NCBI GenBank assembly: GCA_965262565.1
Contig: CBDHFQ010000036.1
Coordinates: forward strand, 219,514 to 283,513
Reading direction: 5' to 3'
Length of the DNA: 64,000 bases
DNA from: CBDHFQ01 sp965262565
GTDB lineage: Bacteria; Bacteroidota; Bacteroidia; J057
Shown: piece by piece, positions 1 through 9,372 of the stretch
Numbering within the stretch: position 1 is the stretch's first letter
Layout of the letters: each line of letters starts with the position of its first letter
The notes under the pieces: generated by a model
Seen by the model: the letters and a program-made list of their open reading frames with translations, nothing else
What the model was told of the DNA's origin: nothing
Databases searched by the model: none
Made by a program: the position numbers and the translations under genes

Positions 1-2
1 GG

Positions 3-866
3 GTGTATAAGCTTCCTGTGCCTATTGAAAATATGTCTTATATAGCCGACCATTTTTATATCCTACCACTCGTCTCTTTTAGGCATCTTCAGCCTCAATA
101 CTATATTTTAGCCCTCAGTCAACAATCTGTAAAATTATTTGTAGCCACACAGTATCACATAGAGAAAAGCGAAATACAGAATAAACTTCCTTCAAATATA
201 GAAGACACGGAAAGAAACACTGATAGACAAAATTCATTACAGCATCACAGTGTTAAAAACAGCAGAACAGGAGGAACTATTTTTCATGGACAAGGGGGAG
301 AAAAAGACTATAAAAAAATTGCCGTTGAACGTTATTTAAGAGAAGTAAATAATGGAATAACCCAATCCCTAAAAGATGAAAAAAAGCCCTTATTAGTGGC
401 AAGTGTAGATGAATTATTCTCTATTTATAAACAATTAAATGATTATCCGTATCTGCTACAACATCATATCCGAGGCAACTTTGATGAAGTAACATTTGAT
501 GAGCTGCATCGAACATCTTTGGAAGCAATGAAAGGACAATTTCAAGGTGAAAAGGATCGAGATATAAGTCGATTTCATGTTGCATCCAACCAGAATAAAG
601 CAGTTTTCGGTATAGAAGAAATAATTGCCCTCGCTTTTCAAGGTAGAATTGAAACCCTGTTTATAAAACAACAAACAAAAATCTGGGGTTCCTTCACTAG
701 CGAGCTCATGAAAGCAGAGGTTCATGAACAAAGAACAAAAGAAAGCATTGATCTCATTAATTTAAGTGCCATATTTACAGATAAAAATGGAGGAAAAGTG
801 TATTTTTTGCCTGGATCAGAAATGCCATTTAATCACTCAACTTTAGCAGCCAATATCAGAGCATAA
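3..866 (+). CDS. baeRF-family (eRF1-like fold) protein, 5' end probably outside window
   Basis: The protein resembles the bacterial archaeo-eukaryotic release factor (baeRF, family 7-like) group, which has an eRF1-type fold and is predicted to act on ribosomes or in stress. The recognisable features are an early FYILALSQQSVKLF-type strand, a HGQGG-type segment followed by a helix with REVN, a DELFSIYKQLNDYPYL-type region, and a late segment with FGIEEIIALAFQGRIETLF as in the C-terminal eRF1_3-like domain. The open frame reaches the first bases of the window, so the GTG at position 3 is probably internal and an upstream part is missing. It ends 131 bp before tamB. Family assignment is from memory of the motif pattern; the function is inferred. 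Confidence 0.6.
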   Translation: MYKLPVPIENMSYIADHFYILPLVSFRHLQPQYYILALSQQSVKLFVATQYHIEKSEIQNKLPSNIEDTERNTDRQNSLQHHSVKNSRTGGTIFHGQGGEKDYKKIAVERYLREVNNGITQSLKDEKKPLLVASVDELFSIYKQLNDYPYLLQHHIRGNFDEVTFDELHRTSLEAMKGQFQGEKDRDISRFHVASNQNKAVFGIEEIIALAFQGRIETLFIKQQTKIWGSFTSELMKAEVHEQRTKESIDLINLSAIFTDKNGGKVYFLPGSEMPFNHSTLAANIRA

Positions 867-1033
867 TCGTCTTATTTATTGGTATCATTGTACTAGTTCT
901 TCATAAATCATTGAGTTGTTCATATAGTGTGAACAAGCCTATATTCTTTTCAGTTTGTTAATTTAAATGAGTAAATTATATCAATAATATAGATTCCTTG
1001 CATATCATATATTTTTCATACAGGATTTTACGA

Positions 1034-4000
1034 ATGGTATTGAGGATACTTATGATATTATTGATAAGTATTGTTATTATCTTCTCCATTAGCTTTTTGG
1101 TGCTTCGCTTACCTGGAGTACAATCCACTTTAAAAGAAAACATTTCTACCCTCCTGAAAGATCAAATTGGGAGTGAATTTAGCCTCAGTGAAATCGATCT
1201 TGGTTTCTATAAAACTATCATTTTAAGAGATGTATATATAGAAGATTTGCAACAGGATACATTATTGTTTGCTAGGAAGTTAGCCATAAATACTAGTCCA
1301 GTAAATATATTATGGAAGGAGATTTACCTGAGTTCTATCACAATGGATGGGGTAAAAATAAACCTCTCCCACACTCATCCCGATAGTGTATCAAATTTTC
1401 AATTTTTAATTGATGCTTTTAGCTCTGCAGATACGAGTAAACAAGATACAGCTGATAGTGTCCCTCAATTCAATATTGGGTTTGGAAAAATTTCCTTATC
1501 TGATATTGACATTAACATGAACTATCCTGCAGATAATTTCAAACTTCAAGCCTCTTGGAAAGAGCTGTATGGATATGTTTCCCATTTCGATCTGGATTCA
1601 GCCGAAGCCGGGTTAAGTGCCCTCATGTTAGACGATGCATTTATTTCTTATCAAATTACCGGAAAGAACAAAGAACCTAAAGAATCACCGAAATCCGATT
1701 ATTCCAGCATTTTTCAACTATCGGATATTCCGTGGGACGTAGAGATTAAATCATTTCAATTATCCAATAATACAATTGTATTTAGAGATCTGACTACTGC
1801 TATCTCTGATTCAGCCTTGAACTTTTCCGATATTTATCTTGCTCCTTTGAATCTTCGAGCCAACAAGCTTTATGTAAATACAGAAGGAATTGGGATGAAT
1901 ATAGAATCATTAGGAATACTGGAAAGAAATAGTTCCTTCGAGATAGAGCAATTTGCCACTGAAATTTTAATAGATAAACAATCCGCCAGTCTTAGTAATT
2001 TCGTATTAAAAACGCCTAATAGCCTCATACGAAATTCCACTTCAGCTGAATACAGTAGCTTTAATGCATTTGCGGACATCTGGAACAGCGTTTATATTAA
2101 TTCCACCTTTTATGATGGTTATCTGGGCTTATCTGATATAGGGTTCTTTGCTCCCCACCTACAACGAGACTCTATTTTAATGAGCCAGAATATCTCCTTC
2201 AGTGGTATTTTTCTGGGATCGCTTAACAACCTCCGCGGCCAACAAATTTTCTTTCAAGGAGGAGACTCAACTATACTCCAAAGTAATTTTTCGATTAAAC
2301 ATCTTGAATTTCCCGACAGCATTCACTTCAATGTAGAATTTGATACCTTAAATACACATTATAACGACCTTAAAAATTTCTTTCCTCATTCACTTCCCGA
2401 AAACTTAAAGGCTCTGGGGGCTATTTCCTTTGAAGGGCTTATTGAAGGAAACTTATCAAATATCTCTGCTGATGGCCAATTAATAAGTGATGCTGGATCT
2501 GTCAGAATAGATGCCGTTAGTGCACTTGATTCTGCGTTTACACATGGTACATATAAAGGGGAGTTTTTTATAGATGCGTTAGATGTGGGCCAATTGTTAA
2601 ATAATGAGTCTTTAGGATTATTAACGATGGATGCAGTAATAGATGGAGAAGGGCTAGAAGCGGATAGTCTATCTGTTACTTTAGATGCCAACATACAATC
2701 TGTAAGTTATAACGATTATGAATTTAAAGACATTCTAATCAATGGGCTATATGAGCTAAATAAGTTTCAAGGAGCATTCGAAATTGGGGATGATAATATT
2801 ACGGCTCAATTTAATGGACTGGTAGATATTTCTGATAGTATTCCCATTTTCAACTTCCACGCCCATATTGACACCATTAATTTTATGTCGTTAAACTTAA
2901 TGGAGGATTCATTGAGTTTAAGTGCAAATATTCAATCCAATTTCAGAGGAGATAATTTAGACGATTTAAATGGAACTGCATCTGTAACAGATTTATATCT
3001 TAGTAAATCCTCCAAAACCTTTCATGAGGATAGTATCATTTTGCTCGCCAATCAATTAACCAATGAAGAAAAAACAATCTATCTGACTTCAGATTTATTT
3101 AAAGCCTCTTTGGTAGGATCTTTTAATATAGCCAAACTTCCCAATCTGTTAAATCAATTTATAAGTGACTATTTCCCTTTGGATCGACTTATCAATAATT
3201 CTCCAGATTCATTCGACACCAATGTTCAAAAAGATCCAGAATCCTCTTATGCAGAAATTGAAGAAAATTTCACCTTTAATATCGAGGCAAATAACCTCAC
3301 GCGATTAACCAGATTATTTGATTCATCACTGGAGCAATTAGATACTTTATCCATTTCCAGCCAGTTTAATAATCGAAATAAAATTCTGGATGCAAGGCTT
3401 TGGATTCCGAATCCTGTTTACAATGGTGTAAGTTTGGATAGTATTTTATTTCGAGCCAATATCAATACCTCTAAACTTGATTGGTCTCTTGGTATTTATT
3501 CACTACAGGTTGAAAATAGTCTATCCTTCCAACAATTTATTTTTGATAACTCGTTCTCAGGCCATAAGTGGAAAAGCAATATTCAGCTATTGGGAGATTC
3601 CGCAAAGCTAACATTAGGTACCGGATTTGAGATTTCAGAATTAGCCGCCAATAGATTTATAATACGTTTAGACGACTTATTCTATCTCAATAATGATCCC
3701 TGGCAATTAGATCCAAACCATCGCATCTTATACCATCAACAGGATTGGGAATTAGGGAAAACGAGCATAAGCAAAGACCAACAAAAGCTTAGTGTTGAAC
3801 ATGTGCACCAGGACAACCCTTGGCAAATTAGCTTTTCAAATTTTCAGGTTGAAGAAATAACAAGTTTGGTAGACTTTCGTGATATTGAACTTTTTGGAAA
3901 ATTAAATGGAGACCTCTCCTTCGACAAACAAGGTGATAAACAAATCATCCTGGCAGATTTGTTATTAAAAGAGTTAGTCGTAAATGGGGAGAATATGGGA

Positions 4001-5773
4001 GATCTGACAGCTAATGTACAGAGAAATTCCAATGATGAAATAATAAATGTACTTACTTCATTAAAAGGTTCGGAAGATGAGTTTAAAGCTATAGGTGTTT
4101 ATGATCCTAAGGTCGACTCAATTTCAATAGAATTTGAATTTAACAAACTTAGATTAAAATTATTGGAAACCGTTATACCTGATCAGCTTTCCGATAGTAA
4201 AGGTTACATTACAGGCAGTGCAGTAATAGAAGGAACTAGTTCTCAACCAGTTGTCAATGGAGAATTCTTATTCAAAGAAACCAGTGCTTATTTAACCTAT
4301 GTCCAAACACTCTATACCTTTCCAAATGAGAAGATCATCTTGAATGAAAATGAAATCGTATTTGATAAATTCAATATGCTGGATGCTGAAGGGGGAAACG
4401 CTGTACTTAATGGTAGCATTAGGCATACCTATTTTGAAGATTTTATCTTTGACCTTTCATTTTCAACGAACAAATTTGAATTCATAGATTCTGAAGCAGG
4501 GTCGAATCCTCTTTTTTATGGTAATATTACTTTGGGCATTCAAGCAGATATTGAAGGTCCACTTGATCAAATAACCGTTTCAGCTTCTGCCAGAACGATG
4601 CCTAATACAAATTTTACTGTTCTACAAACCGAAGAGCAAGAAGAAGCAAGTTTAAAAGAAGACTTTATTATCTATACCACTTCAATGGATACTACGGTAT
4701 CTGATAGTATCAGACCTGAGATTTTCTATGAAATTGATCATGCAGGCTATACCCTTGACCTGATATTAGAGATTACTCCTGAAGCTCAATTTACATTTGT
4801 AGTTGATCCTGTTTCAGGCGATCAGGTAAACGTAAAAGGAAGTGCTAATTTACAAGTATTTTTCCCTCCAAGTGGAGATCTTGAAATATTTGGAAATTAT
4901 ACCCTGGAAGAAGGTTCCTATGCATTTTCATTTGAAAATGTCTTAAAGAAAAATTTTGACATCCAGCCCGGAAGTAATATATCTTTTCAGGGAGATATAT
5001 TTGAAAGCCGAATGGATATTACAGCTGTTTATGAATTACGGACAACTACTTATGAACTCATTCAAAATGAAGTCTCTTCTCAAAACACAAGTGCTATAAG
5101 CCAGACCAAATTAAGAGAAGAAGTGGAAGTGCTGCTCAATATGCGTCAAAAGATTTTTTCTCCTAATCTCTCCTTTGATATTCAGGTTCCAGGGCAAGAA
5201 GGAGGAAGTCTTACCAATCCCGTTTCCCAGCAATTGACAAAGCTTAGACAGAATCCTTCCGAATTAAACAAGCAAGTATTTGGATTGCTTCTGTTCGGAA
5301 GTTTTATCAGTTCCAATTCTCAAAGTAATACTTCAGCTTTAGGGGGATTGGAAAATGCGGCCATCTCCAGTGTAAGTCGACTCATTTCTCAGCAATTGAA
5401 TAAATTAGCTGATAAATATATTCAGGGAGTTACCATCAATTTAAATTTCGATTCTTACAGAGCAGATTTAGAAGGAGATTCCCGTGTTTCTGAGGTTCAG
5501 TTGGGAGTCTCCAAACAATTGTTCAATGAGAGGATTACTGTGGAAGTAGAGGGAGATCTGCAAGTCAGCAATAATGAAACATTAAATAATAATTCAGACT
5601 TCTCAGGAATTGCTGGTAATTTTATTTTGAAATATAAAATTACTGAGGATGGCAGGTATAATCTTAGGGTCTTCAGAAGAAATAATCAAAATGGGTTCTT
5701 TGATGCTAGTGGAGGAAGTGGGAATAGTATTCAAACTGGCGTAGGGGTTTCTTATCAAAAGTCATTTAATTAA
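1034..5773 (+). CDS. tamB: TamB-like translocation/assembly protein (DUF490 C-terminus)
   Basis: This is a very long AsmA/TamB-type protein of about 1579 residues. One N-terminal membrane segment (roughly residues 5-25) is followed by a long beta-rich region and a C-terminal TamB/DUF490 domain. That domain shows the typical run 'GDLEIFGNYTLEEGSYAFSF', a central 'LLLFGSF' and a final beta-barrel-like tail. TamB spans the periplasm and helps move lipids or outer-membrane proteins between membranes. A TTG at 998 opens the same frame, but the ATG at 1034 gives a compact signal-anchor. The next gene starts 8 to 77 bp downstream depending on its start, and encodes the Omp85-family partner, which supports the assignment. 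Confidence 0.85.
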   Translation: MVLRILMILLISIVIIFSISFLVLRLPGVQSTLKENISTLLKDQIGSEFSLSEIDLGFYKTIILRDVYIEDLQQDTLLFARKLAINTSPVNILWKEIYLSSITMDGVKINLSHTHPDSVSNFQFLIDAFSSADTSKQDTADSVPQFNIGFGKISLSDIDINMNYPADNFKLQASWKELYGYVSHFDLDSAEAGLSALMLDDAFISYQITGKNKEPKESPKSDYSSIFQLSDIPWDVEIKSFQLSNNTIVFRDLTTAISDSALNFSDIYLAPLNLRANKLYVNTEGIGMNIESLGILERNSSFEIEQFATEILIDKQSASLSNFVLKTPNSLIRNSTSAEYSSFNAFADIWNSVYINSTFYDGYLGLSDIGFFAPHLQRDSILMSQNISFSGIFLGSLNNLRGQQIFFQGGDSTILQSNFSIKHLEFPDSIHFNVEFDTLNTHYNDLKNFFPHSLPENLKALGAISFEGLIEGNLSNISADGQLISDAGSVRIDAVSALDSAFTHGTYKGEFFIDALDVGQLLNNESLGLLTMDAVIDGEGLEADSLSVTLDANIQSVSYNDYEFKDILINGLYELNKFQGAFEIGDDNITAQFNGLVDISDSIPIFNFHAHIDTINFMSLNLMEDSLSLSANIQSNFRGDNLDDLNGTASVTDLYLSKSSKTFHEDSIILLANQLTNEEKTIYLTSDLFKASLVGSFNIAKLPNLLNQFISDYFPLDRLINNSPDSFDTNVQKDPESSYAEIEENFTFNIEANNLTRLTRLFDSSLEQLDTLSISSQFNNRNKILDARLWIPNPVYNGVSLDSILFRANINTSKLDWSLGIYSLQVENSLSFQQFIFDNSFSGHKWKSNIQLLGDSAKLTLGTGFEISELAANRFIIRLDDLFYLNNDPWQLDPNHRILYHQQDWELGKTSISKDQQKLSVEHVHQDNPWQISFSNFQVEEITSLVDFRDIELFGKLNGDLSFDKQGDKQIILADLLLKELVVNGENMGDLTANVQRNSNDEIINVLTSLKGSEDEFKAIGVYDPKVDSISIEFEFNKLRLKLLETVIPDQLSDSKGYITGSAVIEGTSSQPVVNGEFLFKETSAYLTYVQTLYTFPNEKIILNENEIVFDKFNMLDAEGGNAVLNGSIRHTYFEDFIFDLSFSTNKFEFIDSEAGSNPLFYGNITLGIQADIEGPLDQITVSASARTMPNTNFTVLQTEEQEEASLKEDFIIYTTSMDTTVSDSIRPEIFYEIDHAGYTLDLILEITPEAQFTFVVDPVSGDQVNVKGSANLQVFFPPSGDLEIFGNYTLEEGSYAFSFENVLKKNFDIQPGSNISFQGDIFESRMDITAVYELRTTTYELIQNEVSSQNTSAISQTKLREEVEVLLNMRQKIFSPNLSFDIQVPGQEGGSLTNPVSQQLTKLRQNPSELNKQVFGLLLFGSFISSNSQSNTSALGGLENAAISSVSRLISQQLNKLADKYIQGVTINLNFDSYRADLEGDSRVSEVQLGVSKQLFNERITVEVEGDLQVSNNETLNNNSDFSGIAGNFILKYKITEDGRYNLRVFRRNNQNGFFDASGGSGNSIQTGVGVSYQKSFN

Positions 5774-5849
5774 GGGAATATTGAAAATGAAAAAGGTCAT
5801 TGATCAAATTTACTATTTGTCCTTTTTCTTACCATCGTTTCATTTTTAC

Positions 5850-8183
5850 ATGAGGCTTATTCTCTTATATATTATCCTGAGTGCAAGCTTGAGTAGTTGT
5901 AATTACACTAAATATCTTCCTGAAGACAAAAAGTTGTTATTAGAGAACACTATTTCTTTCAACAACGTTGAACGAATCCAACAGAGAGATAAAATATCAG
6001 AGGAATTACTTGAAATCGCTTCTCCTAAGCCTAATCTTTCCATTGGGTTAGGGATGAAACCTAAATTGGGATTGTATAATTTAGGAGGTGAACCTAAAAA
6101 ACGAAAAAGTCTCCAGGGGTTTATCAAATATAAACTGGGAGAAGCTCCAGTAGGTGTAGACACTTTCCGAACGTCCAGAGCTACCAGAAGAATGGAAAAA
6201 TATCTTCAGGATCAAGGTTACTTAAATTCCGTTGTTACTTACAGCCTCACTTTCCCTAAAGAGAGAAAAGCCGTAGTAAATTATGCAATTAATACTCAGG
6301 GGAATTACAAAATTGAATCAGTTACCATACCTACTGGATCTACCTTACTACATCAAGTGATTCAGGAAAATAAGGGAAAGTCTTTTCTTAAACCAGGAAG
6401 AATATACAGCCTGAATCATTTGGAAAGAGAACGCGAGAGAATTACCTATGATTTAAGAAACGAAGGCTATTACGAATTTTCTAAAGAATATATCTATTTT
6501 CTAGTAGATAGTACCAGAGAAAATCAAGGAGTTAGGATTGATATGAGAATTAAATCTCCCCCAACCGCAGATGAACATACCATTTACACCATTAGAGATA
6601 TTTACATCACTCCTGACTATTATCTGGATTCCATTGCGGTCAAAGTGGATACTCTATTGGCACAAAAATATACCCTCACTAAATTTACCCATACCAGAAG
6701 TATAGACACCTCAACCCTAAATCAAATTCTTCTTGTACGAAAAGATGAACGGTTTTCTGAAAGACGCAATGAAAATACCATTAGCCATTTTTTGAATTTA
6801 GGGATATTCAAATTTGTTCAAGTAGATTACACGAAAGTAGAGAATCAACAATTGGACTGCTATATTCAGCTTACCCCAGGACTCAATCAAACAGTTTCTG
6901 TAGATTTAGAGGCAGATACTAGAACGGGGACTCTGATTAATGGTTTTGGGATTTCCATTTCAAATTCCTACAGCAACAGAAATATATTTAAAGGAGGAGA
7001 AGAATTTAATATTAATCTTCAGGGAGGTCTGGTACTGGATCCGGCAGACTCTTCGGCATTTGTTAATTCACTTGATGCAGGAATACGATTAAGCCTTGCT
7101 GTCCCAAGATTACTCCTTCCATTTAATTTAAAAAGTGTATCCAATGTTTTTTTACCAACAACAAGAATAAGTACCAGTTATTTATATCAGGAAAGAGTCA
7201 ATTTTTATACGCTGGGAGATGCGGGTTTCAGCTTTAACTATGAATGGAACCAAAATGCTTCTATTATTCATCAATTATTTCCCATCTCTCTTGAATTCAT
7301 CAATTTACTCAGGACAAGTGAAAGATTTGAGGAATTTCTTGCTGACAATCCCTTTTTGAGGACCAGTTTTAATGATGTTCTGATTATAGGTCCTAAATAC
7401 ACATTCACGTTCAATCAAAAAGCGACTAAGCCAAGAAATAGCTATTCTTATTTTAAAGGTACTATTGATTTATCGGGAAATATCGCTAACGGAATTCTGA
7501 GTATTTTTAATGATAATGATCAAACGCTAAAATTATTCGGTCAGCCATTTGCCCAATATACACGCGTAGATGCAGATTTCAGACACTATATCCCATTGGA
7601 TAGGAGAAGGACCCTGGCTGGAAGAATATTTACAGGGGTTGGATATGCATATGGTAATTCAGATCTTCTTCCATTTGTCAAACAATATTTTATTGGTGGT
7701 CCTAATAGCATCAGAGCGTTCCCATTTAGACAACTTGGCCCAGGTAGTTTTACTAGTACGTTAGAAGGACTGACCCAATCCAGTTTTGTTGATCAAGCTG
7801 GAGAATTTGTTCTGGAAACAAATCTGGAATATCGATTTGACATGTTTTCCACTTTTCTGGAAGGTGCATTATTTTTGGATGGAGGAAATATATGGCTGAT
7901 TAAAGAACAAACTTCAGAGTCTTTATCTGATAGCGAAATTATTAGACAGCGTCTCGGAATTCTTACACTACAGAGGTTTTTAAGACAGTTTGCATTAGGA
8001 ACCGGATTTGGTCTGAGGCTTGACTTCAGCTTTTTCATTTTAAGAGCTGATGTAGCTTTTCCCATTAGAGATCCAAGAGAAGATCGGGGAGAAGAGTGGG
8101 TCATTGATGATATCAGGCCATTCGATGCTGATTGGAGACAAGATGAACTACAACTTAATATTGCTATTGGTTATCCTTTTTAA
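5850..8183 (+). CDS. tamL: TamL: lipoprotein-type BamA/TamA outer-membrane barrel protein
   Basis: This is an Omp85-family protein of about 777 residues. The ATG at 5850 gives a lipoprotein signal ending in LSASLSSC, so the mature protein begins at Cys17. POTRA-like repeats follow in the first half, and the C-terminal half is a surface-antigen/D15 beta-barrel with the 'FFIGGPNSIRAFPFRQLGPG'-type Omp85 motif region at about 7690-7745. In Bacteroidota the lipidated TamA homologue (TamL) is the usual neighbour of tamB, as here. Alternative starts are TTG 5781 and ATG 5787; both would put an unlikely 21-23 residue extension before the lipoprotein signal. It probably forms an operon with tamB. Confidence 0.85.
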   Translation: MRLILLYIILSASLSSCNYTKYLPEDKKLLLENTISFNNVERIQQRDKISEELLEIASPKPNLSIGLGMKPKLGLYNLGGEPKKRKSLQGFIKYKLGEAPVGVDTFRTSRATRRMEKYLQDQGYLNSVVTYSLTFPKERKAVVNYAINTQGNYKIESVTIPTGSTLLHQVIQENKGKSFLKPGRIYSLNHLERERERITYDLRNEGYYEFSKEYIYFLVDSTRENQGVRIDMRIKSPPTADEHTIYTIRDIYITPDYYLDSIAVKVDTLLAQKYTLTKFTHTRSIDTSTLNQILLVRKDERFSERRNENTISHFLNLGIFKFVQVDYTKVENQQLDCYIQLTPGLNQTVSVDLEADTRTGTLINGFGISISNSYSNRNIFKGGEEFNINLQGGLVLDPADSSAFVNSLDAGIRLSLAVPRLLLPFNLKSVSNVFLPTTRISTSYLYQERVNFYTLGDAGFSFNYEWNQNASIIHQLFPISLEFINLLRTSERFEEFLADNPFLRTSFNDVLIIGPKYTFTFNQKATKPRNSYSYFKGTIDLSGNIANGILSIFNDNDQTLKLFGQPFAQYTRVDADFRHYIPLDRRRTLAGRIFTGVGYAYGNSDLLPFVKQYFIGGPNSIRAFPFRQLGPGSFTSTLEGLTQSSFVDQAGEFVLETNLEYRFDMFSTFLEGALFLDGGNIWLIKEQTSESLSDSEIIRQRLGILTLQRFLRQFALGTGFGLRLDFSFFILRADVAFPIRDPREDRGEEWVIDDIRPFDADWRQDELQLNIAIGYPF

Positions 8184-8332
8184 CCTTAGATAAGCTAAAT
8201 AGGTACGTATATGGTAACGAATAGCCAGTAAGGATACATCTCCTATCATTCGGGTTTACTTTCATAATGTATTCAAAAAAAGAGGACCAGCAATTATGAT
8301 GGCCCTTTTACTTTGTTTTAATAACTAATACC

Positions 8333-8692
8333 TTATTTAGCAACAACTTTTACTAAACTCGGCTTGGGATGTTGATTTTTGATTTCCTTGTATTTATTAT
8401 TCGTCCCATTTACTTTTTCCCCTGTTTCTACATAGTGCTTTAAGCCTACCAAGGTACCTCCCAGGGTCTTTCTGAAACTTCCCTTTATGAAAGATCCCAT
8501 AAATGCAGGCTTGGTACGAAATTGGAACTCTATTCCTACCACTTCACCTAAACCCATTTCAGCTAGTTGAGGTTCGATGGCTTTTACTTAAGGATGAAAT
8601 AACTCATCATAAGCAGTAAAGTATTCGCCAGCAATGACTAACTCACGAAGCCTATGGGCTATGTTCTCCATATTTACTGGTTTGATATTCAT
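8333..8692 (-). pseudogene. Chimeric remnant: SnoaL-like N-terminus joined to SRPBCC C-terminus, with in-frame stop
   Basis: Reading minus from ATG 8692-8690 gives 34 residues, then TAA at 8590-8588, then 84 more codons in the same frame to 8333. The first part (to about codon 54) looks like the start of a SnoaL-like protein, with IAHRLRELVIAGEYFTAYDE and then, after the stop, VKAIEP. The remainder, from FQFRTKPAFMGSF onward, looks like the C-terminal helix of an SRPBCC protein (GLKHYVETGE) and resembles the end of the intact SRPBCC gene next to it. The stop replaces a position where Glu (GAA) would fit. The simplest reading is a deletion that fused two adjacent genes, followed by a nonsense mutation. 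It still has a good promoter (8725-8753). Confidence 0.7.
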
Positions 8693-8724
8693 GATAATTA
8701 AATTTAATGTTATTATTTACTCTT

Positions 8725-8753
8725 TAGATGCTAGTTGTAGAAAGGTGTTACTA
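8725..8753 (-). promoter_or_regulatory. ECF-type promoter in front of the SnoaL/SRPBCC remnant
   Basis: On the minus strand AGTAACAC (8753-8746) is followed by 14 bases and CATCTAA (8731-8725). The -10-like box ends 32 bases before the ATG at 8692. The same two boxes with exactly the same spacer occur before the SRPBCC gene and before the sigma gene. Confidence 0.65.
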
Positions 8754-8774
8754 ACCTAAACACCCTTTACGTCT

Positions 8775-9275
8775 TTAAGCAGCTTCTTTGCGATACCTGG
8801 AAAGTTCCTTCTGTTTTTTAGGACTTGGCTTACCCAATTCTACATAGTGTTTCAAATCCGATAATATATCAGCAGTAATATTGTTCATCTGAATACGCAT
8901 CAAAGGTCCCATTATCGCTCCTATAATACCTTTGGTCGTAATGGTAAGATGCATATTTACCTTTGTTGTATTCTCTATTTTAGTGAGTTGCCATCGATTA
9001 ATCCCTTTATCCACAAAAGATGGGAAACCTTCTATGACTTTATACTCTAAATGGTAATTGTTGGGGTCAAAAGAAAGAAGCTCCTCCTTAATGGGCCCCT
9101 GAGAAGTTTTACACGCTCTACGTTGCCATTGGGCATCATCAATTTCAGGAATTCCGAATCCCTGTGAATGGTATAAACCACTTGCCCATTGATAAGCCTC
9201 ACCAAATTGACCTCCTAATACTTCCCATACCACCTCTATGGGTTTTTGAATAATAATTTCTTTGTTGAAAACCAT
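8775..9275 (-). CDS. SRPBCC (START/polyketide-cyclase-like) family protein
   Basis: This is a 166-residue protein with the SRPBCC helix-grip pattern. It opens with a strand, IIIQKPIEVVWEVL, has a central WQRRACKT segment and a late amphipathic helix ending LSDLKHYVELGKP. Such proteins have a deep hydrophobic pocket and usually bind small lipophilic molecules; the ligand here is unknown. There is no signal peptide, so it should be cytoplasmic. It lies 97 bp downstream of the sigma-factor gene and has its own ECF-type promoter, so it is probably a target of that sigma factor. The start ATG at 9275 is about 47 bp downstream of the predicted transcription start. Confidence 0.75.
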   Translation of the reverse strand: MVFNKEIIIQKPIEVVWEVLGGQFGEAYQWASGLYHSQGFGIPEIDDAQWQRRACKTSQGPIKEELLSFDPNNYHLEYKVIEGFPSFVDKGINRWQLTKIENTTKVNMHLTITTKGIIGAIMGPLMRIQMNNITADILSDLKHYVELGKPSPKKQKELSRYRKEAA

Positions 9276-9328
9276 CTTACTAGTCTGTTTAAGTAGATCA
9301 TCGACCTACGATGAAAATTCCTTTACAG

Positions 9329-9357
9329 TTAGATGGGCGTAAATGGAAGGTGTTACA
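9329..9357 (-). promoter_or_regulatory. ECF-type promoter in front of the SRPBCC gene
   Basis: On the minus strand TGTAACAC (9357-9350), then a 14-base spacer, then CATCTAA (9335-9329). It matches the promoters at 8725-8753 and 10260-10288 in both boxes and spacing. Confidence 0.7.
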
Positions 9358-9372
9358 AAAGTTTTGTGGCAA

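Noticed and set aside
5781..5849. TTG 5781 or ATG 5787 as the start of tamL
   Set aside because: They would put 21-23 residues before a clear lipoprotein signal that begins at ATG 5850.
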